From: JAAXVQ01 sp964604705
GTDB lineage: Bacteria > Oederibacteriota > JAAXVQ01
Length of the DNA: 64,000 nucleotides
Assembly (NCBI GenBank): GCA_964604705.1
Contig: CAZSAP010000013.1
Location: 1-64,000 of the forward strand
Direction of reading: 5' to 3'
The notes beneath the pieces were generated by a model that saw only the letters and a list, made by a program, of their open reading frames with translations, ran no database searches and was not told the DNA's origin. Shown one piece after another: positions 38,322-46,544 of the stretch (its first letter is position 1; each line of letters opens with the position of its first letter). The position numbers and the translations under genes are program-made.

Positions 38322-39310
38322 GGTTCCTCCGCAATGCGCTTTTTCAATTCCGCCTGAGTGGTCGTGGCCACACCCACTTCACCTACGGTGATGCCGGCCG
38401 CACAATTGGCCGCCACCGACGACTCGCGGAAATTACCGCCGGCCGCCAGTCCCAAGGTCAGCGTGGAAATAACCGTATCCCCGGCTCCGGACACATCGTA
38501 CACTTCCTGGGCCACGGTGGGAATGTGCGAGACATGCCCCCCACGTTCAAACAAGGCCATGCCCTCCTCCCCACGGGTGATGAGCACCGCCCCGCAATGC
38601 AGCAGTTCCAGAATACGCGTGCCGGCCGCATGCAGGCTGGCCAGGTTGCTGATCTTGATGCCCGAGGCTTTTTCCGCTTCCATTTGATTGGGGGAAATCA
38701 GGGTCACGCCCTTAAATTTCATGATGTTCTCAGGCTTCGGATCTCCGGTCACAGGCTTCTTGTATTTTTGCGCCAAGGCAATCACGCCTTGAGACAGCGT
38801 ATCCGTGAGCAAGCCCTTGTTGTAATCCGAGACAATGACCGCATCCACGGTTTTCATCACCCGTTCAATGCCGTTCAACAAGTGTGCCACCACTTTGCCC
38901 GAAAGCTCCATGGGGTCTTCCCGGTCAATGCGCACCACCTGCTGGTTGTGCGCGATCACACGCGTTTTGGTAATGGTTGGACGCGACCCGTCGCGGATGA
39001 GCAGCTTGGTGTCCACGCCCTCCTTTTTCAAAATCGCCAGCATGCGTTCGGCCGCAGCATCCGTGCCCACCACTCCGGCCAAGATCACCTTCCCCCCCAA
39101 GGCACGAATGTTGTTGGCGACATTGGCCGCCCCACCCGGCATGGCGTCCTCACGCTGCACATGGACCACGGGAATCGGGGCTTCCGGAGAAATGCGACTC
39201 ACCTTCCCCCAAATGTACTCGTCCAACATGACATCGCCCAATACGAGAATTTTCTTATTCGTAAAACGGTCGACGATTTTCTTAAGATGTACGGCTTTCA
39301 CATTTTTCAC
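38309..39310 (-). CDS. rfaE1: D-glycero-beta-D-manno-heptose 7-phosphate kinase (RfaE1)
   Basis: The kinase half of HldE: it phosphorylates heptose 7-phosphate at C1. This ribokinase-fold protein of about 333 residues has ILVLGDVMLDEYIWGKV, RISPEAPIPVV, GGAANVANNI, DPKPENI and the catalytic DVSGAGDTVI. The preferred start is a GTG at 39310, 9 nt after GGGAG and overlapping the gmhA stop (GTGA). A start at 39361 lies within gmhA and would add residues without family match. Functionally paired with rfaE2 and gmhA. Confidence 0.95.
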   Translation of the reverse strand: MKNVKAVHLKKIVDRFTNKKILVLGDVMLDEYIWGKVSRISPEAPIPVVHVQREDAMPGGAANVANNIRALGGKVILAGVVGTDAAAERMLAILKKEGVDTKLLIRDGSRPTITKTRVIAHNQQVVRIDREDPMELSGKVVAHLLNGIERVMKTVDAVIVSDYNKGLLTDTLSQGVIALAQKYKKPVTGDPKPENIMKFKGVTLISPNQMEAEKASGIKISNLASLHAAGTRILELLHCGAVLITRGEEGMALFERGGHVSHIPTVAQEVYDVSGAGDTVISTLTLGLAAGGNFRESSVAANCAAGITVGEVGVATTTQAELKKRIAEEPWKS

Positions 39311-39906
39311 GATTTCACACTCCCATCGGCTGGATGCACGGACTCTTCCACCAGCTTGCATAAAATATGTCCCAACGCCAGGTGTATTTCCTGAATACGC
39401 ATGGTGTTTTTGGAAGGCACGCTCAGCACCACATCGGCGCTCTGGGCCATTTTTCCGCCTTCTCCGACAAAGACCACGGTTTTCATGCCGCGGGCCTTGG
39501 CCTCTGCCATGGCCGCCAAGACGTTGGGCGAATTTCCCGAAGTACTCAATCCCAGCAGCACATCGCCCGGGCGCCCCAGCGCCTCCACCTGACGTGAAAA
39601 GACACGCTCAAAGCCGTAGTCGTTGGCCAGTGCGGTCAAAGCCGAAGTGTCGGTGGTTAGGGCAATGGCCGCCATGGCCGGACGCTCGCGTTGATACAGG
39701 CGCGCCACCAACTCCGTGGCATAATGCTGGGCATCGGCCGCCGAGCCGCCGTTCCCGCAAATCAAAAGTTTGCCGCCCGCCCGCAGCGCCTGAGCGATCA
39801 GTTCCGCCGCCTGCGCCACCGGCGCGGCCAATTCCTTGGCGGCCCATTCACGCAACGCGACTCCGTCTTGCAGTTCCTGCCGGGCGATCTCTGCCATTGA
39901 TGTCAT
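39307..39906 (-). CDS. gmhA: Sedoheptulose 7-phosphate isomerase
   Basis: GmhA begins ADP-heptose synthesis by converting sedoheptulose 7-phosphate to D-glycero-D-manno-heptose 7-phosphate. The 199-residue SIS-domain protein has LLICGNGGSAADAQHYATELVARL near residue 50, TLSVPS-type loop VVLSVPSKNT, and the C-terminal QEIHLALGHILC with the conserved His. GGAGG lies 7 nt before the ATG. First gene after the large inverted-repeat element at 39936-40177. Confidence 0.97.
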   Translation of the reverse strand: MTSMAEIARQELQDGVALREWAAKELAAPVAQAAELIAQALRAGGKLLICGNGGSAADAQHYATELVARLYQRERPAMAAIALTTDTSALTALANDYGFERVFSRQVEALGRPGDVLLGLSTSGNSPNVLAAMAEAKARGMKTVVFVGEGGKMAQSADVVLSVPSKNTMRIQEIHLALGHILCKLVEESVHPADGSVKS

Positions 39907-39935
39907 AAATTCCTCCAGGCCTCTCTAACTCAGTA
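39907..39935 (-). promoter_or_regulatory. Leader and ribosome-binding site of gmhA
   Basis: GGAGG 7 nt before the gmhA ATG. The inverted-repeat module begins just upstream, so any transcript from further up would carry it as leader. Confidence 0.5.
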
Positions 39936-40048
39936 CGGTAAGGTGGCCTGGGTACGAAAGACGCTCACCGGTGACCGGTTCGCTCCGATCGGACATTCTT
40001 TTCCGAGAAGAATGTCCTCTAGGCTTTCTCACCCAGGTCACCCTACCG
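39936..40048. repeat. Imperfect inverted-repeat module 1 upstream of gmhA
   Basis: Outer arms 39936-39960 and 40024-40048 match at 21 of 25 positions as an inverted repeat (CGGTA.GGTG.CCTGGGT..GAAAG). Inside sits a perfect 10-bp hairpin, GGACATTCTT (39991-40000) with AAGAATGTCC (40008-40017). It ends 30 nt before gmhA. It may be a structured leader, or a miniature mobile or REP-type element. Confidence 0.7.
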
Positions 40049-40059
40049 CTTTTAGTTTA

Positions 40060-40177
40060 AGCTGCGGCTGTCGAATAATTCTTGCCGGCGTTTGAGAAAA
40101 AACGTCTTCGTTTTTTCGATCACGAAGACGTTCCTCTGGAACGTCTGTCCGGAAAGAGTTATTCGACAGCCGCAGCT
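40060..40177. repeat. Long inverted-repeat module 2 overlapping the LysM/DUF3108 stop codon
   Basis: Arms 40060-40078 and 40159-40177 are a perfect 19-bp inverted repeat (AGCTGCGGCTGTCGAATAA), and the pairing continues inward to about 29 bp with two mismatches. The right arm overlaps the stop codon of the LysM/DUF3108 gene. Two further hairpins are nested inside (AACGTCTTCG with CGAAGACGTT, and ACGTTCC with GGAACGT). Confidence 0.85.
40095..40132 (-). terminator. Intrinsic terminator nested in inverted-repeat module 2
   Basis: On the minus strand AACGTCTTCG pairs with CGAAGACGTT (10 bp) and is followed by a run of six T (counting the last two stem bases) before CTC. It would end transcripts from the msbA-to-LysM/DUF3108 string. 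The larger enclosing stem could compete with it. Confidence 0.65.
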
Positions 40178-41453
40178 ATTCTATAATCTTGGCTTCCCGC
40201 AACACAATGTCAATGGTCCCAATCACAATCTGCGTCTTTATCAGCACCGGGACTTTGTGCGCATCATCCGTTAGCCACATGGTGATTTTCCCCTTTTGCT
40301 GAAAAAGCCCCTCAAATTTCAAGGCCGGCTCAACCACAATGCAGTCAAACGTCCCGGCCGGAACCGTCATGCGTTCGCGACGAACAATCGTCACGAGGAG
40401 CTCGTATGATTTTCCGTCGTCGGCTACGACCGGAACGGTCACAACATCACCGATATCAAATTTCAGGGTGCGAAAAAAATAAAACTCCGAAAGCACATCC
40501 TGCACCCACGGCGGAGCCGGTACCACGGTTCGTCCCTCATCTTTAATGACCCGGCGGTTGAGTTGGTCGTACACAATGACCGAATCGTTGGAGTAGCCTC
40601 CCTCGCGCAAATGCTTCTCGTATTGCCACGAAAAAAGGCCCTGCTGATCCATGTAGGATTCAATCCGGTCGCGCACCTTGAACATCCATTCAAACGCCGG
40701 ATGCGTCCGGGCTCCGGCCACAATGCGATACGTTGAGCGATTGTTTTTTACAGGCCCGTTTTCCACATCCAGGGTGGCAAACCCGGCCGCAATATTAAAA
40801 TATTGCACCGCAAAGAGCAAGTGCTCTCCGGGCTTGAAGGCTTGATTTGTCCGGACCGGAAACACCGGAGTTGGAACCGGCGTACTTTTGGGCGCCTCCG
40901 ACTTGGTCCGAGATTCAACCGCTACAGCAGGTTCGCGGGTCTCGGCCACACGTGCCGGGGTTGCTCCCGCAACACCCGCCGGGGGCAGCCCCGATTCCCA
41001 ACGCAACCGCAATCCGGGCTGAATGAGATCTGGGTTCGCCACCGCATTGGCCTGCGCCAGCTTGAGATACCACCGCGCATCACCCAACCAACGCCGGCTA
41101 ATCCGCCATAAGGAATCCCCCGGCTGAACCGTATACTCGCGTACCTCAGGGCCTGAACTTTTTTCACCGACCTGACTGCTCAAGGAATTCCCAGTCGGTT
41201 CCACAGTCGGTGTGGCTTGGGGTGTCTCCAGCACCGTAGGTACGGGTGTAACCTTGACCACGGTAAATTCCGTCCGCCCGGTCGCACAGCTGTTTAGGGT
41301 CCAGGCCAACAACCAACCGCCGAGGGCGATCCACAGCCGCGCCTTCGAAGCCCCCTGCCCGGTCGTCCGGGCCCCGGGTCTGCGTTGGCACAAACGCACA
41401 TGATTAAACGTTTGATCTTTTTTATGAGGAACGAACATATGTCTATTGGGCAT
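40176..41453 (-). CDS. LysM and DUF3108 domain lipoprotein
   Basis: A protein of about 425 residues. A basic N-terminal stretch is followed by one hydrophobic segment ending in LNSC, which looks like a lipobox although it sits later than usual. A Pro/Thr/Val-rich linker leads to a LysM domain (YTVQPGDSLWRISRRWLGD), and a second Pro-rich linker to a C-terminal DUF3108 domain (FKPGEHLLFAVQYFNIAAGFATLDV to the end). LysM binds peptidoglycan. DUF3108 proteins are periplasmic beta proteins often found with LPS genes, function unknown. The ATG at 41453, with AGGA 8 nt before it, overlaps the HEAT gene by 11 nt; an ATG at 41438 is the alternative. Confidence 0.85.
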   Translation of the reverse strand: MPNRHMFVPHKKDQTFNHVRLCQRRPGARTTGQGASKARLWIALGGWLLAWTLNSCATGRTEFTVVKVTPVPTVLETPQATPTVEPTGNSLSSQVGEKSSGPEVREYTVQPGDSLWRISRRWLGDARWYLKLAQANAVANPDLIQPGLRLRWESGLPPAGVAGATPARVAETREPAVAVESRTKSEAPKSTPVPTPVFPVRTNQAFKPGEHLLFAVQYFNIAAGFATLDVENGPVKNNRSTYRIVAGARTHPAFEWMFKVRDRIESYMDQQGLFSWQYEKHLREGGYSNDSVIVYDQLNRRVIKDEGRTVVPAPPWVQDVLSEFYFFRTLKFDIGDVVTVPVVADDGKSYELLVTIVRRERMTVPAGTFDCIVVEPALKFEGLFQQKGKITMWLTDDAHKVPVLIKTQIVIGTIDIVLREAKIIE

Positions 41454-42075
41454 CCGGATTTCCTGGTTTCTTTCTGCGATCCGGAATCGAACGATGCGCT
41501 TCTTGCCGCATTTGTTCAAAAGTACGAAACGCCCCTGATTTGCGTCCTGGCGGTTTCACGCTGCGCGGTTCGGGTTGGTTGAGTACCTGCGCCGTCATTT
41601 TACGCACCAACTCGTTTTTGTGCTCCAAGGCGTCTTGCAATACGGTCATGGAAACCGGGAGTTGCTTGGCCAACGCCATTACCGCATGCGCGCACACATC
41701 GTCAAACTTATCATCCAGGGCTTTTTCCAAAAGCCGCAACGTGCCAGACCCCATTTTTCCCAATTGAATCGCCAAAGCTTTGCGAACCTCACGGTCTTCA
41801 TCTTGCAACCGTTCTTCCAAGGCACGCAGCATGGCCGACGACGGCGACTCAATGTTGCCCAAGGCCTCGATGGCGGCTTGCCGAATGCCCGGGAAGGCAT
41901 GTTGTATAAGCTGAGTCAACGCTTCCACCGCCGGGTCGCCTATTTTTCCCAAGGCAATGATCGCATCTTTACGCACACCGTAATCCAGATCTGAATCACG
42001 CACGGCGCTTAGCAACTCAGGGATATCCTGAGGACCCAACGAGCGACTCAGCCAATCATACTTTTTATCCATCAT
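41443..42075 (-). CDS. HEAT-repeat protein
   Basis: A protein of about 210 residues with four to five HEAT/PBS-lyase-type helical repeats. Recognisable units are YGVRKDAIIALGKIGDPAVEAL, FPGIRQAAIEALGNIE, DREVRKALAIQLGKMGS and FDDVCAHAVMALAKQ. The C-terminus is basic and proline-rich. No signal peptide, so probably a cytoplasmic scaffold. The start at 42075 follows AAGGTG; an in-frame start further upstream (42120) has no support. It overlaps the LysM/DUF3108 gene, suggesting coupled expression with envelope genes. Specific role unknown. Confidence 0.85.
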   Translation of the reverse strand: MMDKKYDWLSRSLGPQDIPELLSAVRDSDLDYGVRKDAIIALGKIGDPAVEALTQLIQHAFPGIRQAAIEALGNIESPSSAMLRALEERLQDEDREVRKALAIQLGKMGSGTLRLLEKALDDKFDDVCAHAVMALAKQLPVSMTVLQDALEHKNELVRKMTAQVLNQPEPRSVKPPGRKSGAFRTFEQMRQEAHRSIPDRRKKPGNPDAQ

Positions 42076-42120
42076 ACCCACACCTTCATTCTTTGCCTGA
42101 CGCTCCGATCTTACAACCAA

Positions 42121-42915
42121 CTAGCTCTTTCGCTTGCGCGGGGAAACGGCCGCTTCGACCGGAGGGACCGTGCCTAAGGCCTCGATCCATTCTCGTTCCC
42201 GAATGATTTCCCTGGAAAAATGCCGCGACAAATACAAACAGATCCAGCCGCTCACAAACACCGGAACAAAAACCGGATTTTTCTCCACGCCGCCCTGCAC
42301 GAGCAGATACACGCCCAGCATGAGCCAGGCATCCCCAACCCCGCTTATAACCTTGGACCCCAGGGTGCGATAAGTAAAGTGCAACACCGCTCGGACGTAC
42401 CAGCGCGTCACGAATCCCAAACCCAACAACACCGCACCCATCCAGAAATTAAAACCATATCCCTCCGAAAGGTAGGCACTTATCACCAACGCGGTCAAGA
42501 GTCCCACGCCCATGGACGAGCTCATATGCATGAAGCCGATGGTACGTTCATGGATCTTCAACGCCTCGCGCTTACCCTGATTTTGCGTATAAAATTGGAT
42601 ATGCTCCCCGCCTTGGGACGAATACGTGGCCGGCAAGGTCTTGCGCTTGTTAATCACCCCCGCCAAGTCCGCACATTCGCTGCTGACAAATCCCAGCATA
42701 TAAAACATCAGCACCCAAGCCAGGATGGCCACCCAACCATGCTCCGAGCCCAACGAAAACGGCAAACTGGCGTTGACCGCCGCAATCCATGCATAGGGGC
42801 CGCTCAGGTTCAAAACCAAAACCAACAAACCGCCGCCCACAATATACGAAAGATCGCGTCGAAAAAATCCGCCGATCAAATCGTACAACGTTCGCCCTAC
42901 GCTCTCGTTGTCCAT
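42121..42915 (-). CDS. Integral membrane protein of unknown function
   Basis: A 264-residue protein I do not recognise. It has about six hydrophobic segments (near 25-42, 60-80, 130-150, 155-175, 190-205, 210-228). A cytoplasmic-looking loop around residues 90-125 contains TYSSQGGEHIQFYTQNQGKREALKIHERTIGF (seen as the motif KIHERTIGFMH), and the C-terminus is basic (SPRKRKS). It lies 45 nt upstream of the HEAT gene and 16 nt downstream of the heptosyltransferase gene, inside the LPS string, so a role in envelope assembly is plausible by context only. Confidence 0.75.
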   Translation of the reverse strand: MDNESVGRTLYDLIGGFFRRDLSYIVGGGLLVLVLNLSGPYAWIAAVNASLPFSLGSEHGWVAILAWVLMFYMLGFVSSECADLAGVINKRKTLPATYSSQGGEHIQFYTQNQGKREALKIHERTIGFMHMSSSMGVGLLTALVISAYLSEGYGFNFWMGAVLLGLGFVTRWYVRAVLHFTYRTLGSKVISGVGDAWLMLGVYLLVQGGVEKNPVFVPVFVSGWICLYLSRHFSREIIREREWIEALGTVPPVEAAVSPRKRKS

Positions 42916-42931
42916 ATACCCTCCGCCCGAC

Positions 42932-43948
42932 TTAAACCGAGCCCTCGGTCTTCAGGATTTCCAAAACCGCCGCCGCGGCGCGATCAACGGGAATGGCCTG
43001 CATGTTCACGCCTGCGTCGGTTACGGGCGGTGAGAGCAGGACCTGCCGATTTCCCAGCGGACTCCAACGTTCTGGACCGGTCACACCCGCCGGTGGAAAA
43101 AAGGAGACCGTGGGTGTGCCCACCCCGGCGGCGATATGCATCGGGCCGGTGTTGCCTGAAACCACGACCTTCATCCGGGCCAACAACGCTGCCAATTGGG
43201 GCAGTGTCACAGGCTCATCCAGGATCACGGGTGGAACCTCACAGCCCTCGGCCACCTCATGCAAGGCACGTTGCTCCGACATGGAGCCGGTCAAGAGTAC
43301 TCGGGTCTGAGGCCAACGCACCAGTTGTTGCACCAGCCCCCGATACTGTGTCAGGGGCCAGTTGGCCGCCGAGCCTCGTCCGCCCGGATGCACCGCAATC
43401 CACTGGGTCGCCGGAACAGACCCTTTATTCTGCAAATATACCTGCGCCCAGCGTTCGGCCTCCGGCCATACACGCAACGAGGTTGGCGTAAGTTCCGCGG
43501 CAACGCCCAGGGCGCGCACCAGATCCAAATTAAAATCCGCTTCATGTCGCCCACCGCGCGCACGGCTGATGCGCACAGGATGCGTATACAAAAACGACCA
43601 CCAACGGCGACCGGTTCCAATCCGCTGGGGAACCCCGGCCGAGAACACGGCCCAGGAAATGCGGGGATCAGGAAAAACCAAAAAAGCAGCATCGAAACGG
43701 GCCTGAAAAATACGGCGCGACAATTCACGTCGTCCCGCCCAGCCGCGATGCTCTCCCAAGGCACTGTAGGTCCAAACCTCATCCACCCCGGTCTGACGTT
43801 CAATCATTCCAGCAGCATACTCCGAGGCCAGAAACGTAATGCGTGCATACGGCCACGCCCGCTTAAGCGCCGTCACCAGAGGTAAGGTCAGCAGGGCATC
43901 GCCGATGGCATCGGTTCGACAGATTAGAATATTTTGCAAAGGTTCCAA
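42932..43948 (-). CDS. Glycosyltransferase family 9 (ADP-heptose:LPS heptosyltransferase type)
   Basis: A 338-residue GT9 protein expected to transfer heptose from ADP-heptose to the LPS inner core. It has NILICRTDAIGDALLTLPLV at the N-terminus, HEADFNLDLV mid-protein, IAVHPGGRGSAANWP near 190, LLTGSMSEQ, and the sugar-nucleotide-binding VVSGNTGPMHIAAGVGTPTVSFF. The family cannot be split into WaaC, WaaF or WaaQ types by eye. Its neighbours supply the donor (gmhB, gmhA, rfaE1, rfaE2) and the exporter (msbA), which supports the LPS role. Confidence 0.92.
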   Translation of the reverse strand: MEPLQNILICRTDAIGDALLTLPLVTALKRAWPYARITFLASEYAAGMIERQTGVDEVWTYSALGEHRGWAGRRELSRRIFQARFDAAFLVFPDPRISWAVFSAGVPQRIGTGRRWWSFLYTHPVRISRARGGRHEADFNLDLVRALGVAAELTPTSLRVWPEAERWAQVYLQNKGSVPATQWIAVHPGGRGSAANWPLTQYRGLVQQLVRWPQTRVLLTGSMSEQRALHEVAEGCEVPPVILDEPVTLPQLAALLARMKVVVSGNTGPMHIAAGVGTPTVSFFPPAGVTGPERWSPLGNRQVLLSPPVTDAGVNMQAIPVDRAAAAVLEILKTEGSV

Positions 43949-43984
43949 CGTACAGATTCCTCCGGTTTGGTCCTTGCGGCCTGG

Positions 43985-44635
43985 CTACTCGGTCTCGCAG
44001 AGATCACCCTCTGTGTCCCCGGGCAAGGTCTTGCGTTTCAACCCCCAGCGTTTCGCAGGCATCGGTTCCTGCTGAAAACGCAGGATGGCCTGAGCCGCAG
44101 CTCCCAAATCCGGCGAGACAATATCCGGGCCTTGGTCGAGGGCAAAACCCTCGGACTGAGTCTTGGCGCCGTACCCGGTTAACACCAACACGGTTCGCAG
44201 GCCGAGATTCTTGCCAAACTGCACATCCACATCTTTATCCCCTATGACCCAGCTGTGCGCCAGATCCAAATCCAACTCTTGTTGCGCCGAGAGAATCATC
44301 CCCGGTTGGGGCTTGCGACACTGGCAGTCCTGGGTGTATTGCGGAACGTTCCCTTTAACGTGATGGGGACAATAATAGACCGCATCCACCTGGGCGCCTT
44401 TTTCCGCGAGCAAATCCCGCATGCGCTGATTCACCCGAGCCACGGTGTTCTCGTCAAAATAACCCCGGGCCACCCCCGACTGGTTGGAGGTTACCACCAA
44501 CACAAAGCCTGCGCGGCGCAAGGCTCGCAAGCCTTCGGCGGCCCCGGCCAAAATCTCAACCCCGGCTGGATCAGCCAAATATTCAGCTTCCCGAATAATG
44601 GTCCCGTCGCGGTCCAAAAACACGGCCGGGCGCAT
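43985..44635 (-). CDS. gmhB: D-glycero-beta-D-manno-heptose 1,7-bisphosphate 7-phosphatase
   Basis: GmhB removes the 7-phosphate before adenylylation in ADP-heptose synthesis. The 216-residue HAD phosphatase has AVFLDRDGTI (Asp nucleophile and acid), VTSNQSGVARGYF, the zinc-type loop CPHHVKGN...CQCRKPQPGM, and GDKDVDVQFGKNLG. Its ATG shares one base with the msbA stop (TAATG), so the two are coupled. With gmhA, rfaE1 and rfaE2 it completes the pathway apart from the hldD epimerase, which is not in the window. Confidence 0.96.
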   Translation of the reverse strand: MRPAVFLDRDGTIIREAEYLADPAGVEILAGAAEGLRALRRAGFVLVVTSNQSGVARGYFDENTVARVNQRMRDLLAEKGAQVDAVYYCPHHVKGNVPQYTQDCQCRKPQPGMILSAQQELDLDLAHSWVIGDKDVDVQFGKNLGLRTVLVLTGYGAKTQSEGFALDQGPDIVSPDLGAAAQAILRFQQEPMPAKRWGLKRKTLPGDTEGDLCETE

Positions 44636-46386
44636 TAGCTCGAACTCCCCTTGGCGGCCAAAAATTGCAACTTGACCAATTTGGCGTAGAGGCCTTTCTT
44701 CTTAAGTAACTCCTGATGCTTGCCGGATTCCACAATCTTGCCTTCGTCCAACACAATGATGTTATCGGCATGTTGCACAGTGGACAAACGGTGAGCAATA
44801 ACAAACGTGGTGCGGTGCGCCATCAGGCGGATCAACGCATCTTGGACCAAACGCTCGGACTCCGTATCCAAAGCCGAAGTGGCCTCATCCAAAACCAAGA
44901 TCGGCGGATTTTTTAATATCGCGCGGGCAATCGCCAGACGCTGCCGCTGCCCGCCGGATAATTTCACACCGCGTTCGCCGATCATGGTTTCGTACCCCTG
45001 TTTGGCATGCAAAATAAATTCATGTGCGTTCGCGGCCTTGGCCGCAGCTTCCACTTCGGCCTGAGAGGCGTCCGGACGTCCATAGGCAATGTTGTTGCGG
45101 ATCGTGTCATTGAACAAAATGGTTTCTTGTGTGACCACCCCCACCATGCTGCGCAAGGACTTCACTGTGATCTTGCGCAAATCATGTCCATCAATCAAAA
45201 TCGAACCGCGCTGGGTATCGGCAAAGCGCGGGATCAAATCCACCAGCGTGGTTTTCCCGGCGCCCGAACGCCCGACGATGGCGAGGACCTTCCCGGCCGG
45301 CACTGAAAAATGCACATCCTTCAACACCGGCCTGTCCGGTTGATAGGAAAACCATACGTGCTTGAACTCGACCTTTTTCTTTACGCCCAGCACATCTTTG
45401 GCTTCCGGATGATCCTGAATGGTCGGAGGGCTGTCGAGCAGTTCAAACACACGCTGCCCGGCGGCCAAGGCCTGTTGAATGGTGTTGTTGATCCCGGCCA
45501 TGGTCTTCACCTGGGGATAAAGCGAGGCCAAGGCGCCGATAAAGGCAAAAAACGTTCCTGCCGTGTAGCCCCCTTCAATGACCTTGGTCCCGGCCCAGAC
45601 AATCATAAAACAAATGCCGAGGGAGCCAATGAACTCCATCAGCGGACTGGAAATGGCGGTCTTGCGCAAGGCGCGCATGGTCAGATCGAAGAAATGGCGC
45701 AATTCATTTTTAAACCGTTCAATCTCCTTTTTTTCCATGGTGAAGGCCTTGACCACGCGCACACCGGCAATGCTCTCATGCAAGACCGTGGTCAAATCCG
45801 CCATTTTGGATTGGGACTGATGCGACAGCTTACGCAACGATTTCCCAATATAAATAACCGGGTACACGGCAATCGGAAACACAAACAAAGAGATAAACGC
45901 CAACTTCCAATCCAGATAAAACACCAATCCGATCAAACCTATAATCGTGAGTAAGGACCCCATGAGTTGCCCGAGCACATTTGAGACCGCTGCTTGCATC
46001 TGCGTCACATCGTTGGTGATGCGCGAAATTAAGAGCCCGCTCCTCTGACTCTGAAAAAAACTCATGTCCAACTCCAGCAGATGAGCGTACAGTTGGTTGC
46101 GTACGTCCATGATGATTCGATTGCCTATATAGTTGATCAGATAATCCTGCCCGTAGGTGGTGAATCCTTTAAGCAAATATGTCAGCACAATGGCCAACGG
46201 CACCAACTTCAGGTAAAACAGGGCCTGGGCATGGTCGGGGTTGCCCAAGATCTTGTCCATCACCGGTTTGATCAAGTACATGCCGGCGGCGGTGAGTCCG
46301 GCGGTTAAGGCCAGACAGATCAAGGCCACGATCACCCGGCCGAGATAGGGTTTTACGTATTGCAGCAAGCGCAAATAAAGTTTCAT
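44635..46386 (-). CDS. msbA: MsbA-type lipid A/LPS exporter (ABC transporter, fused permease-ATPase)
   Basis: A half-transporter of 583 residues that should flip lipid A core across the inner membrane as a homodimer. Six membrane helices occupy residues ~1-310, with the MsbA-like QSQRSGLLISRITNDV segment. The ATPase domain carries Walker A VGRSGAGKTTL near 380, Q-loop, signature LSGGQRQRLAIARAIL and Walker B PILVLDEATSALDTESE. The start at 46386 fits the family; the upstream 11 residues do not. It heads the minus-strand LPS gene string. A general lipid or drug exporter of the same family is possible, but context favours MsbA. Confidence 0.92.
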   Translation of the reverse strand: MKLYLRLLQYVKPYLGRVIVALICLALTAGLTAAGMYLIKPVMDKILGNPDHAQALFYLKLVPLAIVLTYLLKGFTTYGQDYLINYIGNRIIMDVRNQLYAHLLELDMSFFQSQRSGLLISRITNDVTQMQAAVSNVLGQLMGSLLTIIGLIGLVFYLDWKLAFISLFVFPIAVYPVIYIGKSLRKLSHQSQSKMADLTTVLHESIAGVRVVKAFTMEKKEIERFKNELRHFFDLTMRALRKTAISSPLMEFIGSLGICFMIVWAGTKVIEGGYTAGTFFAFIGALASLYPQVKTMAGINNTIQQALAAGQRVFELLDSPPTIQDHPEAKDVLGVKKKVEFKHVWFSYQPDRPVLKDVHFSVPAGKVLAIVGRSGAGKTTLVDLIPRFADTQRGSILIDGHDLRKITVKSLRSMVGVVTQETILFNDTIRNNIAYGRPDASQAEVEAAAKAANAHEFILHAKQGYETMIGERGVKLSGGQRQRLAIARAILKNPPILVLDEATSALDTESERLVQDALIRLMAHRTTFVIAHRLSTVQHADNIIVLDEGKIVESGKHQELLKKKGLYAKLVKLQFLAAKGSSS

Positions 46387-46483
46387 CCTGCTTGAACTCC
46401 TAACCACGCACCCGTACATCGGGTTTATTTTCCAAACATCGTACTATACCACATTTGGGCGTCCCATAAAAAGCGTGACCCCT

Positions 46484-46520
46484 AAAAAAAAGTGGGGACC
46501 CGATACTTGCGGGCCCCCAC
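46484..46520 (-). terminator. Intrinsic terminator after the PorV-OmpA gene
   Basis: On the minus strand GTGGGGGCCCG and CGGGTCCCCAC pair with a 7-nt loop and are followed by eight T. It separates the outer-membrane unit from msbA. Confidence 0.85.
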
Positions 46521-46544
46521 GTAGGATCTATGGCGTATATCCAC

